A stretch of DNA of 5,021 nucleotides, taken from positions 1 to 5,021 of the forward strand of contig CANKXQ010000122.1 of assembly GCA_947487745.1 (NCBI GenBank), written 5' to 3'. Each line of letters begins with the position of its first letter. Position 1 is the stretch's first letter. Made by a program: the position numbers and the translations under genes. Shown here piece by piece: positions 1 through 5,021 of the stretch. This DNA is from Spartobacteria bacterium. GTDB taxonomy: Bacteria > Verrucomicrobiota > Verrucomicrobiia > Chthoniobacterales > Terrimicrobiaceae. The notes beneath the pieces were generated by a model. It was not told where the DNA came from and searched no databases. It worked only from the letters and a program-made list of their open reading frames with translations.

Positions 1-111
1 AAGCCCCTCCCCTTCCCACTTGGACAGCGTTTCAGGTTCACGCTGGGCCAGGCCGGCCTTCATGGGAAAATCGGTTTTCGGAAGATTGATCGTGTTTTTG
101 TATCCGCTCAT
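1..111 (-). CDS. ileS: Isoleucyl-tRNA synthetase, N-terminal fragment (runs off left edge)
   Basis: The 37 codons read on the minus strand from the ATG at 111-109 down to base 1, with no stop. The encoded start, [20 protein letters not shown] followed by [17 protein letters not shown], is the characteristic amino-terminal extension of bacterial IleRS (family pattern: Y-K-x-T-x-N-L-P-x-T-x-F-P-M, then L-A-x-R-E-P, then a Trp). The enzyme is a cytoplasmic class I aminoacyl-tRNA synthetase that charges tRNA-Ile and edits Val. The HIGH-like and KMSKS catalytic motifs lie beyond the window, so integrity cannot be judged. It is the last visible gene of the minus-strand block, 68 nt after the thioesterase stop. 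No clear Shine-Dalgarno sequence precedes the ATG. The leader is too short for a T-box. Identity is confident because several successive conserved positions match. Confidence 0.9.
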   Translation of the reverse strand, partial: MSGYKNTINLPKTDFPMKAGLAQREPETLSKWEGEGL

Positions 112-125
112 GAGAAGCGAAAACG

Positions 126-152
126 ATTATCAGTCGGAGATGAACGGGTCAA
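126..152 (-). promoter_or_regulatory. Candidate sigma70-type promoter for ileS
   Basis: On the minus strand, TTGACC (152-147, 5 of 6 to TTGACA) and GATAAT (131-126, 5 of 6 to TATAAT) are separated by 15 nt. Transcription would start about 10 nt before the ileS ATG at 111. The boxes are good but the spacer is shorter than the usual 16-18 nt. The element lies entirely in the 68-nt gap between the thioesterase gene and ileS, which fits a secondary promoter inside a longer operon. This is motif inspection only; chance matches of this quality do occur. Confidence 0.38.
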
Positions 153-179
153 CGCCGCCCAGCACACAAAGCCGCGCGA

Positions 180-623
180 TCAGGATGCCAATTCCTTTTT
201 TCCGAAGGCCAGTGTGGCGGGAAATCCCTCGGGAAGTCGGACGGGTTTTCCGGCGGGCATCTGAACGAGTGCCAAAGCTTGGCGGCATTTGACGAGGAGA
301 GCGGAATCCGAGGGACGAATGACTTCGAACTCCACCCAGAAACGCACGCCGCTCCACTCGACGACGCGACCCTCAATCCGGAGGACATCGCCGAGTTTTG
401 CCGGGCGTTTGTAGTCGATCTCGGTGCGACTCACGACGGCATGGATGCCCGTGCGCTCGATCTCCGCGAAGTCCATTCCCATTTGAATCGCGAGCAGCGT
501 GCGGGCGGTTTCTATGAAGCGAAGGTAAACAATATTGTGCACGACTCCACCTGCGTCGGTGTCGAAATACATGACGCGCACTTCGGTGGAGATGCGGCAA
601 TTTTCAGGAATGGGCTGTTCCAT
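180..623 (-). CDS. YbgC/4HBT-family acyl-CoA thioesterase (hotdog fold)
   Basis: A 147-residue protein, a normal length for single-hotdog thioesterases (about 130-150). Near the N-terminus it has V-x-Y-F-D-T-D-A-G-G-V-V-H-N (residues 16-30), the family's active-site loop. By comparison with 4-hydroxybenzoyl-CoA thioesterase, Asp23 would be the catalytic acid. The long helix follows (YLRFIETART, 33-42), then the beta strands with E-I-D-Y-x-x-P-A-K-L-G-D (68-79), typical of the family. Members hydrolyse acyl-CoA or acyl-ACP thioesters in the cytoplasm; the proteobacterial YbgC sits with Tol-Pal genes, but no tol or pal gene is present here. The loop reads VVHNIVYL rather than the VVYHANYL I recall for classic YbgC, so this is a divergent subgroup and substrate is unknown. 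The ATG at 623 is 16 nt after the upstream gene's stop, without an evident ribosome-binding site. Co-transcription with the upstream exported protein gene is likely. Confidence 0.85.
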   Translation of the reverse strand: MEQPIPENCRISTEVRVMYFDTDAGGVVHNIVYLRFIETARTLLAIQMGMDFAEIERTGIHAVVSRTEIDYKRPAKLGDVLRIEGRVVEWSGVRFWVEFEVIRPSDSALLVKCRQALALVQMPAGKPVRLPEGFPATLAFGKKELAS

Positions 624-639
624 GGAGACGAGGGATGCC

Positions 640-1965
640 TTATTTGATCTCGGAGATGCGCTTTTCTAGGTTCGCGTCCGGCATGATGGCAAGAGCCTCT
701 TGGAATTTTGCAACAGCCAGTTTTTTGTCCGTTCCCGTAAGAAGGGTATTCCCCTCGTCGACGAGGGCTGAAAACTTGGCTATCTGGGCATCAGAGTAGC
801 TTTTGATGGTGGCAAAAGCGGCTGTTGTTTTCGAACCAATCTGGCGTGCGGGTGCGCTGAGGGAATTGATGCCCTCGATGGCTGCGCGGTAGTCCCGCTC
901 CGCAAGGCGAGCTTGAAGCGTGGGAAGCGCGTTCTTGATCGCTACGCATGCATCAAATGTGGAAGAAGGAAGCCAAATTCCCGCAGGAGGTGCTCCGGCT
1001 TGGAATACGGCAATTTTTGAATTCAAAGCATCGATCAGGGTGCTGATTTCCGCAGGCACAGCTGGCATAGCTCCTTGAGATAATGATTCCTCATTCCAAA
1101 GATTCTCGAAGCTCTGTTTTAGGGTGTCGATATCCTTGGTGAGTGCTGCCGCGACATCAGCCTGGCGCAGCACGCTGGTCGTGCGCGGACTCGGGTCTGA
1201 AAGGGCCTTGAGTTGATCAAGCAGGAGGGCGGCGGCACTAGGTGAAAGCGGTGACTGAAGTTTCGCCAAAATAGCATCCTGTTCTTCGCGGGAGACGAGC
1301 TTTGCACTCTCAACCCTCATTGCATCGAGACGGACTTTAAGAGCGGCATCTGATTCAGCAAATTCCGTTAGCTTGGCAAAATCGGCGTTGGCATCGAGGT
1401 CGAAGTCCTTCTTGATTTTCGCCTCGGTCATGGCTCGGCGAAGGCGTTGTTCGATTTTTACGATTTCCAAACGGCGATAGTTTTCGCGGGTATCCCATTT
1501 GTTGGGACTAACCATGATCTCACCCGCATCGTATCGCGTGGCGTCGGCCTGTAGTGGTTTGAGGTAATCGGCAAGAGCAGTCGCGGCTGCAGGCACGGCC
1601 GCGATGGCTGCTGTCATTTCATCGATGCTCTTTTGGAGTTCCCTGCGCTGGGAATCATCGACGAGCTCGATAATCGTTTTTGGCTTGAGAATGAGCTTCA
1701 CAACACGGGCAGAGGGAATTTGGGTGTCTTTTCCGCTGGGTAGGCGAAGCACAAAATATCCGGCGCCGGCCGAACCTCTTGCCGTGCGGTCGGTGAAGGC
1801 GGTAAATCTCACTACCTCGGATTCAGCGGGCTTCGACCAAGGTTGGGGTTTAACCAGAGCGATTCCGGGAGTTTGAACAATGGTGTTTCCATCCCGCTCC
1901 TGCGCATGGAGAGGAACAATCAATATGGCGGCGCATAGGATGGCGATTCGTGAAAAAATTGGCAT
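640..1965 (-). CDS. Exported protein of unknown function, with TPR-like C-terminus
   Basis: I do not recognise this 441-residue protein. Residues 1-21 form a Sec signal peptide: a short basic start, the hydrophobic core IAILCAAILIVPL, and a likely cleavage after L-H-A (before Gln22), so it should reach the periplasm or beyond. There is no lipobox. Residues about 50-100 look beta-rich (VVRFTAF, GYFVLRLPSGKDTQIP, VVKLILK), possibly a small barrel. From about 104 to the end the chain is mostly helical and rich in Ala, Leu, Lys and Glu, with coiled-coil-like stretches (104-120, 200-236). A conserved-looking patch N-K-W-D-T-R-E-N-Y lies at 155-163. Residues about 400-440 (EGNTLL..KKLAVAKFQEALAIMPD) resemble one degenerate tetratricopeptide unit. 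It lies 67 nt after aroB and 16 nt before the thioesterase gene. The alternating frame-wide coding pattern, signal peptide and tight packing make it a real gene. A scaffold or envelope role is only a guess. Confidence 0.8.
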   Translation of the reverse strand: MPIFSRIAILCAAILIVPLHAQERDGNTIVQTPGIALVKPQPWSKPAESEVVRFTAFTDRTARGSAGAGYFVLRLPSGKDTQIPSARVVKLILKPKTIIELVDDSQRRELQKSIDEMTAAIAAVPAAATALADYLKPLQADATRYDAGEIMVSPNKWDTRENYRRLEIVKIEQRLRRAMTEAKIKKDFDLDANADFAKLTEFAESDAALKVRLDAMRVESAKLVSREEQDAILAKLQSPLSPSAAALLLDQLKALSDPSPRTTSVLRQADVAAALTKDIDTLKQSFENLWNEESLSQGAMPAVPAEISTLIDALNSKIAVFQAGAPPAGIWLPSSTFDACVAIKNALPTLQARLAERDYRAAIEGINSLSAPARQIGSKTTAAFATIKSYSDAQIAKFSALVDEGNTLLTGTDKKLAVAKFQEALAIMPDANLEKRISEIK

Positions 1966-2032
1966 GGGGCCAATTTGGCACTTTCAGTCAGAAAAGGGCA
2001 AGCCTTGGGGCGTTTTTGAAGAGAGGCAGGTC

Positions 2033-3075
2033 TCAGCGCAGCCCTTCAATAGCACGGCGAATATCCGCCTCTGTGACCGCATCCGAGACAAAGGCATCAC
2101 CCAATCGATGCAGGAGGACAAAGCGAATTCCACCGGCAGCGAATTTTTTATCCTTTTTCAGCGCTGAAAAAATCGCTTCGGTTTCAATCGAGGCGTCGAG
2201 TTTCGATGGAAGTCTGTAAGTATCCAGAGCTGTGCAAACCCTTGCCGCTTCTTGTTCGGGAAGTCCGGATTTCTCCACCGAAAGTCGGCAGGCGGCGCGA
2301 AGCCCCAAGCTGATAGCTTCACCATGGAGAAACTTTCCATAACCCGCAGCCGCCTCGATGCCGTGGCCAATGGTGTGGCCAAAGTTCAGCAGTGCACGGA
2401 GACCCTTCGTTTCAAATTCATCCTCTGCGACAATGGCGGCTTTGATGGCAACATTACGCGCGATGAGAGCAGGGAGATCATCGAGAGCATCCAACATGGA
2501 AGGATCACGAATGGCGGCGTGTTTGATCGCCTCGGCGAAGCCTTCATTAAATTCTCGCTCTGGCAGACTGCGGAGCGTGTCGGTATCAGCAATCACAAGC
2601 CTTGGCTGGTGGAAAGATCCGATCAGATTCTTGCCCCCGGCGGCATTGACACCTGTTTTTCCACCAACCGAGCTGTCCACCTGCGAAACGATGGTGGTGG
2701 GAATTTGAATGTAGGGAATGCCCCGGTAATAGACGGCGGCCGCAAACCCCGCCAAGTCGCCTACAACTCCACCGCCGAGGGCCACGAGGAGGGAGGATCG
2801 GTCGAGTCCGGTTGCGCTCATGGCGTCGCAGATGAATCCCACCGGTCGCCGGCAGGAAACGTGACGCGCAGGGGTTGGAATCCGGCTTGTAAAAGGGAAT
2901 CCTCAACAGCCGAGGCATAGAGCGGAGCGACATTTGAATCTGTCACCACAACACAGCGACCGGGTTTTGAAACTCGGGAAATCAACTCACCGCAGGAAGA
3001 AATCGCCCCGGCTCCGATGAGAACTTTGTAGGGGGCGCGGGATAGACCGACGTCGACTTCAATGATGGCGCTCAT
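2033..3075 (-). pseudogene. aroB: 3-dehydroquinate synthase, frameshifted by an internal deletion
   Basis: AroB converts DAHP to 3-dehydroquinate, step two of the shikimate pathway, using NAD and a divalent metal. Two minus-strand frames together cover the whole protein. The N-terminal part (3075-2818, 85 codons) holds the Rossmann start with VVVTDSNVAPLY (43-53) and ends after F-P-A-G-D (73-77) in out-of-frame residues. The C-terminal part (open from 2842, GTG, to the stop at 2033) carries GGGVVGD (23-29), P-T-T-I-V-S-Q-V-D-S-S-V-G-G-K-T-G-V-N (48-66), and metal ligands Glu104 (GFAEAIK), His156 (NFGHTIGH) and His173 (LHGE). Relative to the family pattern PAGExSK..., about 11 codons should separate PAG from ICDAM; only 14 nt are present. 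The implied loss is near 19 nt and takes the GE-x-x-K NAD-binding motif. Adding 19 nt to the 1043-nt span gives 354 codons, a normal length. All other catalytic residues look intact, so the lesion is recent or a sequence error. The start overlaps the STAS stop (ATGA). Confidence 0.85.
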
Positions 3076-3416
3076 GAGGCAACTCCCAAGCGGGCCAGCG
3101 CGCTTTGTTGATCGGCGGCAATGATGAACAATTGATCCAGACGCACCAATTCGAAAAGGGTGGCCACTTTTTTCTCCAAGCCGAACAGCGCCAACTTGCC
3201 GCCGAATTTCGAGGATTCCTTGAGATACCCGATGAGAATAGCCAGCCCGCTGGAGTCGATATACCCGACGCGTTTGAAATCAAGGAGAAGCACGGGAGTG
3301 CGCTCATCCACACAAGACTTCAATTCCCACTTCAGCGGGCCGGAGGAGTGCAGGTCGATCTCGCCCGTCAGTTCCAGAACCGTGAATGCGGGCGTCGAGA
3401 TTTTCGCAATCGTCAT
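3072..3416 (-). CDS. STAS-domain anti-sigma factor antagonist (SpoIIAA/RsbV-like)
   Basis: A 114-residue single STAS domain, the usual size for anti-anti-sigma proteins. It shows the N-terminal strand with L-T-G-E-I-D (16-21), then V-L-L-L-D-F (42-47), the signature Y-I-D-S-S-G-L-A-I-L-I-G (52-63) and a C-terminal helix ending ALARLGVAS. In SpoIIAA/RsbV the first Ser of DSSG is phosphorylated by a partner kinase to control release of a sigma factor; the equivalent here is Ser55, so the switch residue is present. No kinase/anti-sigma, phosphatase or sigma gene is in the window, so partners must be elsewhere. The TGA overlaps the aroB ATG by 4 nt, suggesting coupled translation. It is the first gene of the minus-strand block. 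The ATG at 3416 gives a start that fits the domain edge. Family is clear; the pathway it controls is not. Confidence 0.88.
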   Translation of the reverse strand: MTIAKISTPAFTVLELTGEIDLHSSGPLKWELKSCVDERTPVLLLDFKRVGYIDSSGLAILIGYLKESSKFGGKLALFGLEKKVATLFELVRLDQLFIIAADQQSALARLGVAS

Positions 3417-3420
3417 GAGC

Positions 3421-3448
3421 CATATTTACACGCGCAGGAATTTTGTGA
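3421..3448 (-). promoter_or_regulatory. Weak candidate promoter for the STAS-aroB block
   Basis: On the minus strand, TTCACA (3448-3443, 5 of 6 to TTGACA) is followed about 15-16 nt later by the AT-rich TAAATAT, a poor match to TATAAT. The next bases lead within about 6 nt to the STAS ATG at 3416, so the transcript would be nearly leaderless. Some promoter is expected in this divergent gap because no minus-strand gene lies upstream before purE, but this exact placement is uncertain. Confidence 0.2.
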
Positions 3449-3458
3449 AAAGAACCGA

Positions 3459-3488
3459 TTCGGCCTGATAAGGAAAAATCTGAATAAT
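3459..3488 (+). promoter_or_regulatory. Weak candidate promoter for the small lipoprotein gene
   Basis: AATAAT (3483-3488, 5 of 6 to TATAAT) is preceded after 18 nt by TTCGGC (3459-3464, 3 of 6 to TTGACA). A rival pair is TTGTGA (3443-3448) with GATAAG (3467-3472), also 18 nt apart and 4 of 6 each. Either would give a leader of roughly 60-85 nt before the ATG at 3559. A plus-strand promoter must lie in this gap because the upstream gene points the other way; the exact boxes are a guess. Confidence 0.22.
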
Positions 3489-3558
3489 GTTGTCAGCTTC
3501 AAAGATTGTGGCAGGTTTGCAGCGGCAACATGCCTGGAAAGGAGGGGGAAAAATTATC

Positions 3559-3678
3559 ATGAAATTCGCAACTATCGCTGCCGTGGCAGCTCTCGCGATC
3601 GCAGCTCTTGGATTGGGCGCTTGCGCCAGCAAGCCGAAGCCGGCACCTGCTCCGAGCAAAATCGGAACATCCAAATAA
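3559..3678 (+). CDS. Very small lipoprotein (39 residues)
   Basis: The start at 3559 is chosen over an in-frame ATG at 3487 because a strong purine-rich ribosome-binding site (AAAGGAGGGGG, 3538-3548) ends 10 nt before it and the product then begins exactly with a signal peptide. MK is followed by an Ala-rich hydrophobic core and the lipobox L-G-A-C (19-22), so signal peptidase II should cleave before Cys22 and the protein be lipid-anchored. The mature chain is only 18 residues: CASKPKPAPAPSKIGTSK, Lys/Pro-rich and probably unstructured. No enzymatic function is possible to assign. Similar tiny lipoproteins are often called from bacterial genomes as hypothetical. It is divergent from the STAS gene and has its own terminator 11 nt after the stop, so it is probably transcribed alone and perhaps abundantly. 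The strong translation signal, lipobox and terminator together argue that it is real. Confidence 0.75.
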   Translation: MKFATIAAVAALAIAALGLGACASKPKPAPAPSKIGTSK

Positions 3679-3689
3679 GAACGATCATT

Positions 3690-3730
3690 AAGGCCGGGTG
3701 GAACGCCGTTCCGCCCGGCCTTTTACTTTT
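3690..3730 (+). terminator. Rho-independent terminator of the small lipoprotein gene
   Basis: Arms 3690-3704 and 3708-3722 pair over 15 bp with a single G-T wobble and a 3-nt loop; the core is GGCCGGGTGGAAC against GTTCCGCCCGGCC. The 3' arm runs into TTTTACTTTTT, a good U-tract. It starts 11 nt after the lipoprotein stop and separates that gene from purE, which therefore needs its own promoter. Confidence 0.93.
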
Positions 3731-3733
3731 TGA

Positions 3734-3761
3734 TTGGCAAATGAACCAGCGCCGGAATCCT
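3734..3761 (+). promoter_or_regulatory. Weak candidate promoter for purE-sua5
   Basis: TTGGCA (3734-3739, 5 of 6 to TTGACA) is followed after 16 nt by AATCCT (3756-3761, 3 of 6 to TATAAT). The strong terminator just upstream means a purE promoter should lie between about 3723 and 3801, which is the main support; the -10 box itself is poor. I see no PurR-like palindrome or purine riboswitch fold in this 71-nt gap. Confidence 0.22.
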
Positions 3762-3801
3762 AAGCCGCAGCAGAGAGGCCTCATCCAGCGCCGAACAAAA
3801 A

Positions 3802-4308
3802 ATGAAATCTAAAAAATCAAAAACCACATCCCCCGTTGTGGGAGTCGTCATGGGAAGCCGCTCGGATTGGAGCACCATGAAGGAAACTTCGGTGTTTCTT
3901 GAAAAACTCGGCATCGAGCACGAATGCCGCATCGTCTCCGCGCACCGCACGCCTGACTTGCTGTCGGAATACGCCAAGTCGGCCGCGAAGCGTGGTCTTC
4001 GTTGCATCATTGCAGGCGCCGGCGGCGCTGCCCATTTACCGGGAATGCTCGCCGCACACACGCACATACCCGTGCTTGGCGTTCCGGTGGAAAGTCACGC
4101 CCTGCGCGGACAAGACTCGCTTCTTTCGATCGTGCAGATGCCGGCGGGAATTCCCGTCGCGACTTTTGCGATAGGCGTGGCGGGCGCTAAAAACGCGGCA
4201 CTCTTTGCCGCAGCCATCCTGAGCGCCGATATGCCCACCGTTGCAAAAAACCTCCTCGCTTTCCGCAAGCGGCAGACGGATGAAGTCCTCGCCGCCACTC
4301 TCGATTGA
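3802..4308 (+). CDS. purE: N5-carboxyaminoimidazole ribonucleotide mutase, class I
   Basis: PurE moves the carboxyl group of N5-CAIR to C4, giving CAIR, in de novo purine synthesis in the cytoplasm. The 168-residue length fits class I PurE (about 160-170, an octamer in known members). Visible motifs are M-G-S-R-S-D-W (17-23, phosphate and substrate loop), S-A-H-R-T-P (46-51, with catalytic His48), [11 protein letters not shown] (71-81), L-G-V-P-V (92-96) and [11 protein letters not shown] (109-119). These point to the bacterial class I form, which works with the ATP-dependent N5-CAIR synthetase PurK; purK is not in the window. The ATG at 3802 leaves a short Lys/Ser-rich head before the first beta strand; no good ribosome-binding site precedes it (AGAGAGG at about 3772 is too far). 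The TGA stop overlaps the next gene's TTG start, so translation of the pair is probably coupled. Confidence 0.96.
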   Translation: MKSKKSKTTSPVVGVVMGSRSDWSTMKETSVFLEKLGIEHECRIVSAHRTPDLLSEYAKSAAKRGLRCIIAGAGGAAHLPGMLAAHTHIPVLGVPVESHALRGQDSLLSIVQMPAGIPVATFAIGVAGAKNAALFAAAILSADMPTVAKNLLAFRKRQTDEVLAATLD

Positions 4309-5021
4309 AAACCCACATTCTGAAGCCCGGAATTGGAATTCCCGAAGCCGTTTCGATGCTCGGGGAAGGGCTTCCCGTGGCACTACCAACGGAAACCGTC
4401 TATGGATTGGCGGCAGACGCCCTCTCGCCTGGAGCCTGTGCCCGAATTTTTGAGGCCAAGGAGCGACCGCTCAGCGACCCGCTGATCGTTCACATTCCCT
4501 CGATAGACTGGCTTTCACGAATAGCCGCCCTTCCCCCGCTGGCCCTCACTCTGGCTGAAACTTTTTGGCCAGGACCACTCACGCTCGTGTTGCTACGGCA
4601 CGCATGCGTTCCAGATATTGTGACGGCCGGTCAGGATACCGTGGCGATCCGCATGAGTGCGCATCCGGTTTTTCAGGAAGTCGTGCAAGCATTCGGAAAG
4701 CCCCTCGCAGCTCCCAGTGCCAACCGTTTTGGGCGCATCAGCCCAACCTGCGCGGCCCATGTGATGAGCGAACTGGAGGGCCGCATCGGACTTATTCTCG
4801 ATGGCGGCCCATGCACACACGGGATCGAATCCACCATCGTCCATGTGCTTGAAGACCGCTTGCAGATTCTGCGTCCCGGGCCGGTTACGGAGGATGAGCT
4901 TCGCAAATTTGCGCCGGTTTTTCATGGTCCGGCGGGAGTCGCCGCGCCTGGTGGACTCAAAAGCCACTACGCCCCGCGCACGAAGCTCGTCATCGAAGAA
5001 CGACCAAGAACAAGAGGCCCA
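4305..5021 (+). CDS. Threonylcarbamoyl-AMP synthase, Sua5/YrdC family (runs off right edge)
   Basis: The first 239 codons are open to the window end. The enzyme makes L-threonylcarbamoyladenylate from Thr, bicarbonate and ATP, the first step of the t6A37 modification of ANN-decoding tRNAs. Motifs in order: [10 protein letters not shown] (26-35), [16 protein letters not shown] (48-63), F-W-P-G-P-L-T-L-V (87-95), V-A-I-R-M (113-117), P-L-A-A-P-S-A-N (133-140), L-D-G-G-P-C-x-x-G-I-E-S-T-I-V (165-179) and R-P-G-P-V-T (190-195). G-G-L-K-S-H-Y-A-P (216-224) is the linker motif of long Sua5-type proteins, so a C-terminal Sua5 domain probably follows outside the window. The frame has a stop at 4281, and TTG at 4305 is the only start that keeps the KPG...EAV N-terminal segment; the first in-frame ATG would cut it. 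TTG overlaps the purE stop (TTGA). No clear ribosome-binding site is seen. Confidence 0.92.
   Translation, partial: MKTHILKPGIGIPEAVSMLGEGLPVALPTETVYGLAADALSPGACARIFEAKERPLSDPLIVHIPSIDWLSRIAALPPLALTLAETFWPGPLTLVLLRHACVPDIVTAGQDTVAIRMSAHPVFQEVVQAFGKPLAAPSANRFGRISPTCAAHVMSELEGRIGLILDGGPCTHGIESTIVHVLEDRLQILRPGPVTEDELRKFAPVFHGPAGVAAPGGLKSHYAPRTKLVIEERPRTRGP

Noticed and set aside
20..292. Plus-strand open frame of 90 codons at the left edge
   Set aside because: The minus strand here encodes the ileS start and the thioesterase C-terminus; the plus frame crosses both and the gap between them.
1604..1876. Plus-strand open frame of 90 codons inside the exported protein gene
   Set aside because: Antisense shadow of a longer gene with a signal peptide; no ribosome-binding site or recognisable product.
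1980..2032. Possible terminator between aroB and the exported protein gene
   Set aside because: The minus strand has CAAGGCTTG followed by CCCTTTT, but no stable stem of useful length can be formed before the T-run.
2818..2842. Programmed frameshift or split two-subunit AroB
   Set aside because: There is no slippery heptamer, and conserved NAD-binding residues are physically missing rather than in the other frame, so a shift or subunit split would not restore the enzyme.
2252..2920. Plus-strand open frame of 222 codons opposite aroB
   Set aside because: It is antisense to strongly conserved AroB coding sequence; its translation shows no recognisable domain and has low-complexity, charge-mixed composition typical of a shadow frame.
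3487..3558. Longer start (24 extra codons) for the small lipoprotein
   Set aside because: The extension would bury the signal peptide, and the strong ribosome-binding site at 3538-3548 serves the ATG at 3559 instead.
3105..3812. Plus-strand open frame of 235 codons
   Set aside because: It runs antisense through the STAS gene, then through the lipoprotein gene in another frame and across the strong terminator, so it cannot be a sensible gene.
4593..4967. Minus-strand open frame of 124 codons opposite the sua5-type gene
   Set aside because: The plus strand carries all Sua5/YrdC motifs in order, so the opposite frame is a by-product of GC-rich codon use.

Overview
The window looks like an ordinary housekeeping stretch of a Gram-negative, moderately GC-rich bacterial chromosome. 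Protein style (the AroB, YbgC-like and IleS sequences, a very short Lys/Pro lipoprotein, a lone STAS protein) reminds me most of Verrucomicrobiota or a neighbouring PVC lineage. That placement is inference from recalled family resemblance; no rRNA or marker search was possible.

Left part (1-3416, all minus strand, transcribed right to left): a STAS-domain anti-anti-sigma-like protein; a broken aroB (3-dehydroquinate synthase, shikimate pathway) whose start overlaps the STAS stop by 4 nt; an exported 441-residue protein of unknown function; a hotdog-fold acyl-CoA thioesterase of the YbgC/4HBT type; and the first 37 codons of ileS, which runs off the left edge. Spacing is tight (4-nt overlap, then 67, 16 and 68 nt), so the block is probably one transcription unit, with a possible extra promoter just before ileS.

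Middle (3417-3730): a short divergent intergenic region, then a 39-codon plus-strand lipoprotein gene with a strong ribosome-binding site and, 11 nt after its stop, a near-perfect rho-independent terminator. It looks like a self-contained monocistronic unit.

Right part (3731-5021, plus strand): purE (class I N5-carboxyaminoimidazole ribonucleotide mutase) directly overlapped by a TTG-started sua5/tsaC-type gene (threonylcarbamoyl-AMP synthase, tRNA t6A modification), truncated by the right edge.

The most notable observation is the aroB lesion: compared with the family about 19 nt are missing, which shifts the frame and removes the conserved GE-x-x-K NAD-binding motif. It is either a real pseudogene or a sequence/assembly error. 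I see no mobile element, CRISPR array, RNA gene or convincing new system.
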